From: Streptomyces sp. R21
Lineage (GTDB): Bacteria; Actinomycetota; Actinomycetes; Streptomycetales; Streptomycetaceae
Assembly (NCBI RefSeq): GCF_041051975.1
Contig: NZ_CP163435.1
Span: 6,365,001 to 6,429,000 of the forward strand
DNA length: 64,000 nt
Reading direction: 5' to 3'
In this document: positions 1 to 10,052 of the stretch, one piece after another
Layout: each line of letters begins with the position of its first letter
Numbering within the stretch: the stretch's first letter is position 1
The notes under the pieces: model-generated
The model's database searches: none
Told to the model about the DNA's origin: nothing
The model's input: only the letters and a program-made list of their open reading frames with translations
Position numbers and translations under genes: made by a program

Positions 1-94
1 CCCGACCCATCCGCCGTCGTTCTTCACGCAGTGACGAAAACGGGGAGGGAAAACAGGGATAGTGGATCTACTGACGCCTTGCGAGGGGGATTCC

Positions 95-859
95 ATGGCA
101 CACGAAGTCATTGCGCGAGAGGTGGAGATCGAGGTGGGCGGCGCCACGCCGATGACCGCCTACCTGGCGCGTCCGGCGGGGGCCGGGGAGTACCCGGCCG
201 TGCTGGTCGGGGCCGAGTTGTGGGGGCTGACCGAGGACGTCCGGGAGATCGTGCGGGAGGTCGCGGCGCTCGGGTACGTCGCGATCGTGCCCGACGTCTA
301 CCACCGGTTCGGTGCCGATACGGCGGCCGGGCTGGCCGAGAGCGACGAGAACCGTACGCGGGCGTTCGAGCTCGTCGGGCGGCTGACGCGGGACGGGGTC
401 GAGGCGGATCTGCGGGCCTGCGTCGCGTATGCGCGGGAGCACGAGGGGGCGAGCGGGAAGACCGGGGCGCTGGGCTTCAGCCTCGGCGGGCACATCACCT
501 ACTTCGCCGCGAGCCGGCTCGACCTCGACGCGGCGGCGGTCTACTACCCCGGCTGGCTGCCCGTCGCGGGCACCGCGTTGAGCCGTCCGCAGCCGCTGCT
601 GGAGGAGACCGGCCGTATCGCCGAGCGCGACGTGCGGATGCTCATGTTCTTCGCCGAGCTGGACCACGTCATCGACGCCGAGCAGCGCCGGCAGATCGGC
701 GACGCGCTCACGGCGGACGGGGTGCGGCACGAACTCGTCGTCTACCCGGGCGCCCAGCACGCCTTCTTCGTCCCCGGCCGCGAGCCCTACGACAAGGCCG
801 CCGCCGACGACTCCTGGACGCGCGTGCGCGAGCTGTTCGCCGCCGAGCTCGGCCAGTAG
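95..859 (+). CDS. dienelactone hydrolase family protein (alpha/beta hydrolase)
   Basis: This 254-residue protein has the dienelactone-hydrolase fold: a nucleophile elbow GFSLGG near residue 130, an acidic residue in the FFAELDHVID segment, and the histidine in YPGAQHAFF near the C-terminus. Classical dienelactone hydrolases use Cys as nucleophile; here the elbow carries Ser, so it is probably a general esterase or hydrolase of unknown substrate. I chose the ATG at 95 because GAGGGGGA precedes it at a good distance; an upstream in-frame ATG at 62 lacks that site. It has no signal peptide and is likely cytosolic. It converges with the MMPL gene across a strong hairpin. Family is confident, substrate unknown. 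Confidence 0.85.
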   Translation: MAHEVIAREVEIEVGGATPMTAYLARPAGAGEYPAVLVGAELWGLTEDVREIVREVAALGYVAIVPDVYHRFGADTAAGLAESDENRTRAFELVGRLTRDGVEADLRACVAYAREHEGASGKTGALGFSLGGHITYFAASRLDLDAAAVYYPGWLPVAGTALSRPQPLLEETGRIAERDVRMLMFFAELDHVIDAEQRRQIGDALTADGVRHELVVYPGAQHAFFVPGREPYDKAAADDSWTRVRELFAAELGQ

Positions 860-875
860 TTCGGCCGACAGCCCC

Positions 876-925
876 GCCCCAGCTCGAACCAGGCCGCGCC
901 AAGGCGACCTGGTTCGAGCTGGGGC
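876..925. terminator. bidirectional hairpin terminator
   Basis: A perfect 18-bp inverted repeat (876-893 with 908-925) with a 14-nt loop lies between the convergent hydrolase and MMPL genes. There is no long T tract, as is common in Streptomyces, so it could end transcripts from both sides. Confidence 0.8.
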
Positions 926-966
926 ACGGCCTCTAGGCCGGGTGCGGTCGGACGGACCAGGTGCGG

Positions 967-3165
967 TCAGACCCTGGCCGGCGACCGCTTCTCCTCGGTG
1001 GGTGAACCCTCGGTCAGGCCCAGCCGCCCGTGCACCCTGCGCAGTGGCTTCGGCGCGTACCAGGCCGTGCGGCCCAGCAGGCGCATCGCCGCCGGGACGA
1101 GCACCCCGCGTACGGCCACCGCGTCGATCAGGATGGCCAGCCCGCTGCCGAGGCCGAACATCTGGATGAAGCTGACGTGGGCCGTGCCGAAGGCGAAGAA
1201 GCTCACGGCGAGCAGGCCCGCCGCCATCGTCACGATCCGCCCGGTGTGCGAGAGCCCGCTGGTGACGGCGGTCTCCGTGTCGGCGCCCGCGTCGTGGAGT
1301 TCCTTGATGCGGCTGGTCACGAAGACCTCGTAGTCCATGGACAGGCCGAAGGCGATGCAGAACATGAGCACCGTCATGGACGTGTCCATGGGCTGTGGGG
1401 TGAAGCCGAGTGCCGACGACAGGTGGCCGTCCTGGAAGATCCACACCATGACGCCGATGGCCGCGGTGAGGCTGATGCCGTTGAGGACCAGGGCGCGCAG
1501 CGGCTGGACCACGCTGCCGGTGAAGAGGAAGAGGAGCAGGAAGGTGGTGCCGGCCACGAGGCCGATGGCGGCCGGCAGCCGGTCCGCGATCGAGGACTTG
1601 GAGTCGACGAGGCGTGCGTCGGTGCCGCCGACCAGTGCCTCGGTTCCGTCGGGCGCGTCCACTGCCCGTACGGCCTTGACCAGGTCCTGAGCCTCGTCCG
1701 ACTTGGGGGTCAGGCCGGTGATGACGCTGATCCGCTGGGCGTCCGGTCGGCCGAGCGCGGCGGCCGCGGGACCGGGCCGGTTGGCCCGGCCGTCGGTGTA
1801 GGTGCCGCCGGAGGTCTCGACCCGGGCCGCGCCGTCGAGCCGGGAGAGGGCCGTCGCGTATGTGCGCAGGTCGGCCGGGGCCACGGGACCGGTCGTGACG
1901 ATCTGCACGGCCGACTCGTCGCTGCCGGTGAAGCCGTTCTGCACCGCGGTGGCGACCTGTCGGCTCTGCGCGCTCGTCGGCAGCACCCGCTCGTCCGGCG
2001 TGCCGAAGGTGACGCCGAGCAGCGGACTCGCGGCGAGCAGCAGGACGGCCAGGACCGGCAGCGCGGTCAGGGCGGGCCTGCGCATGACCGTGCGGGACAG
2101 CCGGGCCCACAGGGGCGCTTCGGCGCTGCGTACCGTCTGCGCCCAGGGCAGCCGGCCGTTGTTGATCCGGTGACCCAGTACGGCGAGCAGCGCCGGGATG
2201 ACGAGCAGGGCGCTGACGGCGGCGATGACCACGACGCCGATCCCCGCGTACGCGAAGGAGCGGAGGAAGAACTGCGGGAAGACCAGCAGCGCGGCGAGCG
2301 CGGCGGCGACGGTCGCGGCGGAGAAGGTGATGGTCCGTCCGGCCGTCCGTACCGTGCGCCGGAGCGCTTCGGGTACCTCGGCACCCTCCGCGAGATGCTC
2401 GCGGAACCGGCTGATCATCAGCAGCGCGTAGTCGATGCCGAGGCCCAGGCCGAGCGCGGTGGTCAGGTTGATCGAGAACACGGACACGTCGGTGAGGCTG
2501 CCGAGCACATAGAGCTCGGCGAAGGTGCCGGCGATCGCGATGAGTCCGATGACCAGGGGCAGCAGTGCCGCGACGACGCTGCCGAAGGCGATCACCAGGA
2601 GGATGAGGATCAACGGTACGGCGATCGCCTCGGCCAGCGCGAGGTCCTTGGCGACCTGGGTGGGCACCTCGTCGCCGACCGCGGCCTCCCCGCCGGCCTG
2701 TACGGTCAGCCCGTTCCGGTCGCCGGTGTACTCGTCGATGACCGCCGAGGCGTTGTCGCCCTGCTCGGTGTCGTCGCCCTTGACGTGGGCCAGCACCAGG
2801 GCCGAGTTCCCGTCGCGGGAGGTCAGCGCGGAGCTGCCGGTGTCCCAGTACGAGATCACGTTCGCCAGGGTGGGCTCGCCCCTGAGCCGTGAGGTGAGGG
2901 CACGCCCCGCGCTCTCGGCGGCGGGGGAGGCGACACCGCCGTCGTCGGCCCTGACCAGCAGCACCAGGTTGCTCTCGCCGCCGAACCTGTCGTCGATGAG
3001 TTGCTGGGCGCGGGCCGAGGGCGCGCTCGGATCCTCGAATCCGCCGCTCTGGAGCTTGCCGAACGCGCCGAAGCCGATGGCTCCCATGGCGACGACGGCC
3101 AGCATGCTGAGGGTCAGTACGAGCCGGCTCCGGTGCAGGGCCAGCTCGGCGATTCGGTCGAACAC
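967..3165 (-). CDS. MMPL family transporter
   Basis: This 732-residue membrane protein is an RND/MMPL-type exporter. It has a TM helix near residues 14-36, a large extracytoplasmic loop, a block of about six helices (roughly 180-370), a second loop, and a second helix block (about 530-700) containing the repeated GLGIDYALLMISR-like and GLSMDYEVFVTSR motifs typical of MMPL proteins. The start is GTG at 3165, with GGAGG nine bases upstream. It faces a TetR regulator across a palindromic operator, so it is probably a repressor-controlled efflux or lipid exporter. The substrate cannot be told from sequence. The length is normal for short actinobacterial MMPL proteins. Confidence 0.92.
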   Translation of the reverse strand: MFDRIAELALHRSRLVLTLSMLAVVAMGAIGFGAFGKLQSGGFEDPSAPSARAQQLIDDRFGGESNLVLLVRADDGGVASPAAESAGRALTSRLRGEPTLANVISYWDTGSSALTSRDGNSALVLAHVKGDDTEQGDNASAVIDEYTGDRNGLTVQAGGEAAVGDEVPTQVAKDLALAEAIAVPLILILLVIAFGSVVAALLPLVIGLIAIAGTFAELYVLGSLTDVSVFSINLTTALGLGLGIDYALLMISRFREHLAEGAEVPEALRRTVRTAGRTITFSAATVAAALAALLVFPQFFLRSFAYAGIGVVVIAAVSALLVIPALLAVLGHRINNGRLPWAQTVRSAEAPLWARLSRTVMRRPALTALPVLAVLLLAASPLLGVTFGTPDERVLPTSAQSRQVATAVQNGFTGSDESAVQIVTTGPVAPADLRTYATALSRLDGAARVETSGGTYTDGRANRPGPAAAALGRPDAQRISVITGLTPKSDEAQDLVKAVRAVDAPDGTEALVGGTDARLVDSKSSIADRLPAAIGLVAGTTFLLLFLFTGSVVQPLRALVLNGISLTAAIGVMVWIFQDGHLSSALGFTPQPMDTSMTVLMFCIAFGLSMDYEVFVTSRIKELHDAGADTETAVTSGLSHTGRIVTMAAGLLAVSFFAFGTAHVSFIQMFGLGSGLAILIDAVAVRGVLVPAAMRLLGRTAWYAPKPLRRVHGRLGLTEGSPTEEKRSPARV

Positions 3166-3186
3166 GGGGATCGCCTCCAGATGTTT

Positions 3187-3253
3187 ATGCCGTTAACATC
3201 GACGGTGGCATATGAAGTTAACGGCGTCAACATTGAATGTTGACGGCATTAAC
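3187..3253. promoter_or_regulatory. TetR operator in the MMPL/tetR divergent promoter
   Basis: A near-perfect 37-bp palindrome occupies 3217-3253: left arm GTTAACGGCGTCAACATT, one spacer base, and a right arm matching its complement at 16 of 18 positions. An extra half-site, ATGCCGTTAAC, lies at 3187-3197. The position between divergent regulator and exporter genes makes this the likely operator of the adjacent TetR protein, controlling both genes. Binding itself is inferred. Confidence 0.75.
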
Positions 3254-3296
3254 ATGGAGTCGGGACGGGGGTCACGGATTCGGGCAGGATGAGGTC

Positions 3297-3950
3297 ATGG
3301 AACCGATCAGGGGCGGCAAGTCCCGCTACCACCACGGCGACCTGCGCAACGCGCTGATCGAGGCCGCGGTCGAACTCGCCGTCGAAGGCGGCCCCGAGAG
3401 GGTGGTCCTGCGCGAGGCGGCCCGCAGTGTCGGCGTGTCCCCGACCGCCGCGTACCGCCACTTCAGCGGCAAGGAAGACCTCCTGGAGGCGGTGAAGAAC
3501 CGCGGCCAGGAGGCACTCGCCGCCTCGATGACCGAGGCCGTTCGCGTGCTCCCCGGGCTCGACGACGCGGGCGAGGAGGCCGCGCGCAGGGCCGAGGCGA
3601 TCGGGCGCGGGTACGTCGGGTTCGCGATCGAGAACCCCGGGCTCTACCGCACCGCCTTCTGTCACACGGCCGAGGCGGAGAAGAACGACTTCAACGGCCT
3701 CGAAGCCCCCGCCGGGGGGCCGGAGTTCTCGGCGTTCAAGGAACTCTCGGACACGCTCGACACCCTGGTGGCCACGGGCCGGATGCGGCCGGAGAACCGC
3801 CCCGCCGCCGAGGTCGCCGCCTGGGGGACCGTCCACGGCCTGTCCCTGCTCATCCTCGACGGCCCCCTCGCCCTCCTCCCCGCCGACCAGCGCGACGCGG
3901 TCGTGGAGCGCACCCTGACCACCATCGTCGCGGGCCTCACCCGGCCATAG
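3297..3950 (+). CDS. TetR/AcrR family transcriptional regulator
   Basis: The 217-residue protein has an N-terminal TetR helix-turn-helix (about residues 10-57; the recognition segment contains SVGVSPTAAYRHFSGKEDLL) followed by a helical ligand domain with the WHG-type C-terminus (WGTVHGLSLL). I chose the ATG at 3297, so the protein begins MEPIRGGKSRYHHGDLR. An in-frame upstream ATG at 3237 would put the operator arm inside the coding sequence and is less likely. It probably represses the divergent MMPL exporter and itself through the palindrome just upstream. The inducer is unknown. Confidence 0.9.
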   Translation: MEPIRGGKSRYHHGDLRNALIEAAVELAVEGGPERVVLREAARSVGVSPTAAYRHFSGKEDLLEAVKNRGQEALAASMTEAVRVLPGLDDAGEEAARRAEAIGRGYVGFAIENPGLYRTAFCHTAEAEKNDFNGLEAPAGGPEFSAFKELSDTLDTLVATGRMRPENRPAAEVAAWGTVHGLSLLILDGPLALLPADQRDAVVERTLTTIVAGLTRP

Positions 3951-4072
3951 GGCCGGCCCGGGGCGCGAGGCAACATCAACTCGGCATGCCCATGCCGATA
4001 GTGTTCGGCTGTTCGCTTGATCTTTTTCATCGCCCGGCCGCTTCGGCCCGGGCCGCGCAACTCGGGGGAGTC

Positions 4073-4639
4073 GTGCCTTTCATCCGCCATGCCCTTACCA
4101 CCGCCGTGCTCGTTTCGGCGGCGCTCACGCTGGCCGCGTGTCAGCCCGGCGAGTCCGACGACACCGGTGCCGCCGGTGCCGCCGGCGGAAGTGCCAGTCC
4201 GAGCGCCTCGCCGAGTGCGAGTGCCGCTGCCGACCGGGGCTCCTGCCCCACCATCGCCGAGGGCCACAAGGTCATCTGGGTCAACAACGTCGAAGGCGCC
4301 ATGAACAACGTCATCGCCAAGGACGCCAAGATGCACTGCGACCCGAAGTCGGATGCCGGTGCGGCCTACGAGCCGGTCGGTGACCCGAAGACGTACTCCA
4401 TCGCCTCGGGCGCCACCAAGGTGACGGTCATCAGCAAGAAGGACAGCAGGCAGAAGACCCTCACCGCCCAGGGCGGCGGCATCGCCCACGTGAAGACGTG
4501 TGCGGACCCGGACGGGGCGTCGTACGACGGCGGCCAGGCCTCGGCGGACACCAGTGACTGCTGGGGGATGAACTTCTACGACGTCGCGGTCGGCTCCGAC
4601 AACAAGATCACCGGGATGACCGAGATCTACTCCTCGTGA
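4073..4639 (+). CDS. putative secreted lipoprotein, hypothetical
   Basis: I do not recognise the family. From the GTG at 4073 (GGGGGAG just upstream) the 188-residue product begins with a short basic segment, a hydrophobic stretch and the lipobox LAAC near residue 20, so it should be a lipid-anchored surface protein. A Gly/Ser/Ala-rich linker follows, then a compact domain of about 130 residues with several paired Cys (for example HCDP, KTCADP, DCWGMNF), suggesting disulfides. The extended upstream frame to 3986 gives no signal peptide and was rejected. Its neighbours give no functional clue. Confidence 0.7.
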   Translation: MPFIRHALTTAVLVSAALTLAACQPGESDDTGAAGAAGGSASPSASPSASAAADRGSCPTIAEGHKVIWVNNVEGAMNNVIAKDAKMHCDPKSDAGAAYEPVGDPKTYSIASGATKVTVISKKDSRQKTLTAQGGGIAHVKTCADPDGASYDGGQASADTSDCWGMNFYDVAVGSDNKITGMTEIYSS

Positions 4640-4644
4640 AACAG

Positions 4645-4679
4645 CGGGGCGCGGCACCCCCCTCAGGTGCCGCGCCCCG
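4645..4679. terminator. bidirectional hairpin terminator
   Basis: A 14-bp GC-rich inverted repeat (4645-4658 with 4666-4679, loop 7 nt) lies between the convergent lipoprotein and beta-glucosidase genes. Confidence 0.75.
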
Positions 4680-4702
4680 TCCCCCGTCCCCCTGCCTGGC
4701 GC

Positions 4703-6141
<1,439 letters not shown>

Positions 6142-6142
<1 letters not shown>

Positions 6143-6155
6143 GGAAGCGCTCCCA
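6142..6155. promoter_or_regulatory. CebR-type operator overlapping the bglC start codon
   Basis: The sequence TGGAAGCGCTCCCA differs by one base from the palindromic CebR box TGGGAGCGCTCCCA. It covers the Shine-Dalgarno GGGAG and reaches the A of the ATG of bglC. A repressor bound here would sit at or downstream of the transcription start and block elongation or initiation. The match is direct; binding is inferred from the known CebR system. Confidence 0.85.
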
Positions 6156-6441
6156 TGAGGGGTCGTGGAGACCGACGAGTAGGGGGAGGGGCGGAGAAGG
6201 CGTGGGGAAGGGAAGCCAATGGAGAGGAAGGGAGGAAAGGGAAGAGAGGGAGGGGAGGGATGCGGGGGGCCGAGGCGGCGGTGGCTCGACCCCCAAGGGG
6301 CTTGATTCCGTGGCGGGTTGGAGTGCCGGTGTCCTGCGCGTGGCAACGTTGGCAGGGTGCCGCGTCGCACCCGGCCGGGGCGGTACCTCTGCCGGGCGGC
6401 AGCCGGCCGGGCGGCACCCGGCCGGTCGTCGCCCCGGCGCG
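6156..6441. other. bglC upstream region with a purine-rich tract
   Basis: No gene is supported here. From about 6179 to 6276 the + strand is strongly purine-rich (runs of G and A with few pyrimidines), so the bglC leader would be C/T-rich. Between about 6376 and 6430 there are repeated GCCGGCCGGG-type blocks that could fold and end the cebG transcript. The bglC promoter must lie in this segment. Confidence 0.5.
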
Positions 6442-7359
6442 TCAGCCCTTGATCGCGCCGTTCATGATCCCGCCCACGATCTGCTTGCCGAACAGGATGA
6501 AGGCCACCAGCAGCGGCAGCGTGCCGAGCAGCGCGCCCGCCATGATCACCGCCTGGTCGGGGACATAGCCGGTGCCGAGGCCGTTCAGGGCGACCTGGAC
6601 CGTCGGGTTCTGCTGGTTGAGGGCGATGATCGGCCACAGGAAGTCGTTCCAGGCGAACACGAAGGTCAGCAGGCCAAGGACGGCCATCGCCGGCCGCGCC
6701 GCCGGGAAGACCACGTGCCACACCACGCGCAGGCTGTTCGCGCCGTCCACGCGCGCCGCCTCGATCAGCTCGGTGGGCAGCGCCTGCACCAGGTACTGCC
6801 GCATGAAGAACGTGCCGAAGGCGGTGACCAGCGTCGGCAGGACGACGGTCTGCAGCTGGTTGGACCAGCCGAGGTCGGCCATCCACAGATACAGCGGTAC
6901 GACGGCGAGCTGCGGCGGGATCATCATCGTGCCGATGGTCAGCAGCAGCAGCGCGCTGGAGAACCTGAACCGCAGCTTGGCGAAGGCGAATCCGGCGAGC
7001 GTCGAGAACAGCACCGTACTGACGGTGATGCTGCCCGCGACGAGCGTGCTGTTGAACATCGCCTTGCCGAGGCCCGCCTGGTCCCACGCGGCCTGCATGT
7101 TCTTGACCAGGTTCCCGCCGAACCACAGCGGCGGCGGCGTCTGGGCGAGCCGGGCGTCGGTGCGGGAGGCCGCGATCGCCGTCCACACCAGCGGGGCCAG
7201 CGAGACCAGCGAGAAGACCGTCAGGACGACGTAGGTGACCGGGCCCGCGTGCAGTTGCTTGCCCGCGCCGATCATCCGTGGCCGGGAGCCCCGGCCGCCC
7301 TTCGGCAGCGACTTCGACTTCGGCTCCGCCTGAGGCAGCGTCACATCACTTGTGGTCAT
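6442..7359 (-). CDS. cebG: cellobiose/cello-oligosaccharide ABC transporter permease
   Basis: A 305-residue carbohydrate permease of the MalG type (CUT1 family) with six predicted TM helices. The EAA cytoplasmic loop is visible around ELIEAARVDGANSLRVVWHVV. Its start ATG at 7359 overlaps the stop of the preceding permease in an ATGA, indicating translational coupling. With the binding protein and partner permease it forms the importer that feeds the cytoplasmic beta-glucosidase. No ATPase gene is present here. In Streptomyces the shared ATPase MsiK is encoded elsewhere, and I infer the same. Confidence 0.92.
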   Translation of the reverse strand: MTTSDVTLPQAEPKSKSLPKGGRGSRPRMIGAGKQLHAGPVTYVVLTVFSLVSLAPLVWTAIAASRTDARLAQTPPPLWFGGNLVKNMQAAWDQAGLGKAMFNSTLVAGSITVSTVLFSTLAGFAFAKLRFRFSSALLLLTIGTMMIPPQLAVVPLYLWMADLGWSNQLQTVVLPTLVTAFGTFFMRQYLVQALPTELIEAARVDGANSLRVVWHVVFPAARPAMAVLGLLTFVFAWNDFLWPIIALNQQNPTVQVALNGLGTGYVPDQAVIMAGALLGTLPLLVAFILFGKQIVGGIMNGAIKG

Positions 7360-8384
7360 TGGGATTTCCTCAGACGTCGGTTGACCAGCATGTTGACCGC
7401 GGCGACGATCAGCAGGATCAGGAACATCGACCAGGCGATCGCGGACGCCTTGCCGAGGTTGCCGATGATCCAGCCCTGGTCGTACATGTACAGACCGAGC
7501 GTCTGGTACTGGTGCTCGGAGCCGCCCTTGGAACCGCTGACCCCGCCGAACAGCAGGGGCTCGCCGAAGAGCTGGGTCGCGCCGATGGTGGAGACGACCA
7601 CCGTGAACAGGATCGTCGGCCGGAGCATCGGGACCGTCACATGGCGGAACTGCTGCCAGCGGCCCGCGCCGTCGAGCGCCGCCGACTCGTACAGGTCGGT
7701 CGGGATCGCCTGCATCGCCGCCAGATAGATCAGCGCGTTGTAGCCGGTCCACCGCCAGATCACGATCGAGGAGACCGCGAACTGCGAACCCCAGTCGGAC
7801 TCGCGCCAGTTGACCGGATCGATCCCGACGAAGTGCAGCAGCCAGTTGATCATGCCGCCGTCCCACGAGTACAGCAGCGTGAAGACGAGGGTCGCCGCCG
7901 CCACCGAGGTGGCGTACGGGGTGAGCATCACGACCCGCCACATGGTCGAACCGCGCAGCTTGTAGTTGAGCAGGTGCGCGATGCCGATCGCCAGGAGCAG
8001 CTGCGGCACCGTGGAGATCAGACCGATGGTGAAGGTGTTCTTGAGCGCGTTCCAGAAGAAGTCCGAGGACAACAGGTTCTTGTAGTTGTCCAGGCCCGCC
8101 CAGGTCTGGTGGTCCAGCGAGGACAACTGCACGTTGTGCAGCGAGTACCAGGCCGTGTACAGCAGCGGGACGAGGCCGAAGGCCCCGAAGACGATGAAGA
8201 AGGGGGCGATGAACGCGTACGGCGACGCCTTCATGTCCCAGCGGTACAGCCGGCTGCGCCACGAGCCCGGGCCCGCGGGCGGCTTACCGCGACCTTGAGC
8301 GCCCCCCGCCGCGCCCGGCTGACTGCCGGGCGCGGCATCGGCACTCGGCGCGGGATGCGCGAGAGCCTGCTTGGAGCTTGTCAC
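7356..8384 (-). CDS. cebF: cellobiose/cello-oligosaccharide ABC transporter permease
   Basis: A 342-residue MalF-type permease (CUT1 family). A cytosolic basic and proline-rich N-terminus of about 50 residues precedes six TM helices, and the EAA-like loop is visible around DLYESAALDGAGRWQQF. The start is GTG at 8384, overlapping the binding-protein stop in a GTGA, so cebE-cebF-cebG are tightly coupled. It pairs with the adjacent permease to form the membrane channel for cello-oligosaccharide uptake. Confidence 0.92.
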   Translation of the reverse strand: MTSSKQALAHPAPSADAAPGSQPGAAGGAQGRGKPPAGPGSWRSRLYRWDMKASPYAFIAPFFIVFGAFGLVPLLYTAWYSLHNVQLSSLDHQTWAGLDNYKNLLSSDFFWNALKNTFTIGLISTVPQLLLAIGIAHLLNYKLRGSTMWRVVMLTPYATSVAAATLVFTLLYSWDGGMINWLLHFVGIDPVNWRESDWGSQFAVSSIVIWRWTGYNALIYLAAMQAIPTDLYESAALDGAGRWQQFRHVTVPMLRPTILFTVVVSTIGATQLFGEPLLFGGVSGSKGGSEHQYQTLGLYMYDQGWIIGNLGKASAIAWSMFLILLIVAAVNMLVNRRLRKSQ

Positions 8385-9706
8385 TGGCCGAGCACGTCCT
8401 TGACCTCGTTCTTGGCGGCGGCCCAGCCCTGGTCGGGGCTCTTGCCCTTCTGCTCGACCTGGAGGATGCCGATGTCGGTGATCGCGGTGCCGATCGGCTG
8501 GTCCTTGAGGCCGAAGACCTGAACCGGGATGGTCTTCGCCGAGTCGGCGAAGATCTGTGTGATCGGTGCGTTCGAGAAGTACGCCGTGGTGGCGGCGAGC
8601 GGCTTCAGGGAAGCGTACGCCGACGGGGTCGACGGGAAGCTGGCCTGCTTGGCGAAGACCTTCGCCTGCTGCTCAGGGGCGGTCAGCCACTTCGCCAGCG
8701 CGACGGCCTCCTTCTGGTGCTTGGTCGCCGTCGGCACGCCGATGAACGAACCGCCCCAGTTGGACGCGGTCGGTGCCGCGGCCACGTCCCACTTGCCGTT
8801 GCCGGAGGCGCCGGACTTCTGCTCGATGTAGCCGATCATCCACGCGGGGCAGGCCACCGTCGCGAAGCTCGCGTTGGCGAAGCCCTGGTCCCACGGCTTG
8901 TCGAACTGCTTCAGCTTCGCCGACATGTTGCTGGTCGCCACCGTCATGGCGTCGTCCCAGGCCTTCTTCACGCCCGTGGACTTCTCCCAGATGATGTTGC
9001 CGTCCTTGTCGTAGTAGCGCTGGCTCTCGCCGCCGAGGGCCGCGTTGTAGACCGAGGAGGCCGAGTCCACGAACTTGGTGCCCTTGGGCGCCTTCTTCAT
9101 GTACTCCTTGCCGACGTCGACGTACTTGGCCCAGTCGCCCTTCCACTGCGCGGCGAGCTTGGTGCGGTCGGTCTCGAGGCCGGCCTTCTGGAAGAGGTCC
9201 TTGCGGTAGCAGATCGCCATCGGGCCGATGTCTGTGCCGAGGCCGATCGTCTTGCCGTCCTTGGTGGTGGCCTGGGACGTCTTCCAGTCCAGCCACTGCG
9301 ACTTGTCGACCTCCTTGCCGAGGTCGACGAACTTGTCGGCCTGCGTCTGGACGGCCTCGGTGATGTTGCCGACCTCGATCGCCTGGATGTCGTCGGTGCC
9401 GGCGCCGGCCTGCAGCCGGGTGAGCGTCTTCGGCCAGTACACGTCGGTACGGGTCGTGACGTTCTCCTTGATGGTGATGTCCGGGTGCAGTTTCATGTAC
9501 TCGTCGTAGAGACCGGACTGCTTGTAGCCGAACTCGCCGAAGGTGCCGATGGTCAACGTCGTCTTGCCGCCGCCGCCACCCCCACCGCCGGAGTTCGAAT
9601 CGCCGTCGTCCGAGTCCTTGGAGCAGCCGGCCAGCAGCCCCGTACTCAACGCGGCGACGGCCGCGAGGGCCACCAGCCGGTGGGATCGGCGGGTACTCGT
9701 ACGCAT
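8381..9706 (-). CDS. cebE: cellobiose/cellotriose-binding lipoprotein
   Basis: A 441-residue extracellular solute-binding protein (family 1). It begins with a basic n-region, a hydrophobic core and the lipobox LLAGC near residue 28, followed by a Ser/Asp/Gly-rich tether and a two-lobe binding domain. Sequence and context fit CebE, which captures cellobiose and cellotriose for the CebFG channel. It is the first gene of the cebEFG operon and carries a perfect CebR box about 115-130 bp upstream of its ATG. It is divergent from cebR. Confidence 0.93.
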   Translation of the reverse strand: MRTSTRRSHRLVALAAVAALSTGLLAGCSKDSDDGDSNSGGGGGGGGKTTLTIGTFGEFGYKQSGLYDEYMKLHPDITIKENVTTRTDVYWPKTLTRLQAGAGTDDIQAIEVGNITEAVQTQADKFVDLGKEVDKSQWLDWKTSQATTKDGKTIGLGTDIGPMAICYRKDLFQKAGLETDRTKLAAQWKGDWAKYVDVGKEYMKKAPKGTKFVDSASSVYNAALGGESQRYYDKDGNIIWEKSTGVKKAWDDAMTVATSNMSAKLKQFDKPWDQGFANASFATVACPAWMIGYIEQKSGASGNGKWDVAAAPTASNWGGSFIGVPTATKHQKEAVALAKWLTAPEQQAKVFAKQASFPSTPSAYASLKPLAATTAYFSNAPITQIFADSAKTIPVQVFGLKDQPIGTAITDIGILQVEQKGKSPDQGWAAAKNEVKDVLGQ

Positions 9707-10052
9707 TGCGTCCTCCTGTTGCCTGACGTGCCGACCCCCCGGCCAACTGCACTGTTGGGCCCGTTATTTCTCGCTGCGGCTCGGGCGGGGAACGTGCGGG
9801 ATGTGTATGTGTCAGGTACCGTGGGAGCGCTCCCACAGGTGATGTGTTGAAGAGTCGTCGGTTTGTTCGGGGGTGTCAAGGGTGGAGACGGCGAGATATG
9901 TCTTCGGTTATCGGCCTGTTAGCTAAAGCCCCGAACGGGCGCGGACGGCTCGCTCCGAGTCTTCGCGAACGGATTCCGACGCGTCGCGAAGGGATCACGA
10001 CTGTTAGATTCCAGGCCGACGCGGTGTGACGCGGCGTGACAGGAGGCGGACC
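9707..10052. other. cebE-cebR divergent control region
   Basis: This 346-bp non-coding region holds the promoters of cebE and cebR. One perfect CebR box lies at 9821-9836. I see no second box and no supported small gene. The cebR ribosome-binding site AGGAGG is at 10041-10046. Confidence 0.6.
9821..9836. promoter_or_regulatory. CebR box upstream of cebE
   Basis: GTGGGAGCGCTCCCAC is a perfect 16-bp palindrome identical at its core to the operator described for CebR in Streptomyces. Its place upstream of cebE fits repression of cebEFG, relieved by cellobiose or cellotriose. Confidence 0.93.
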
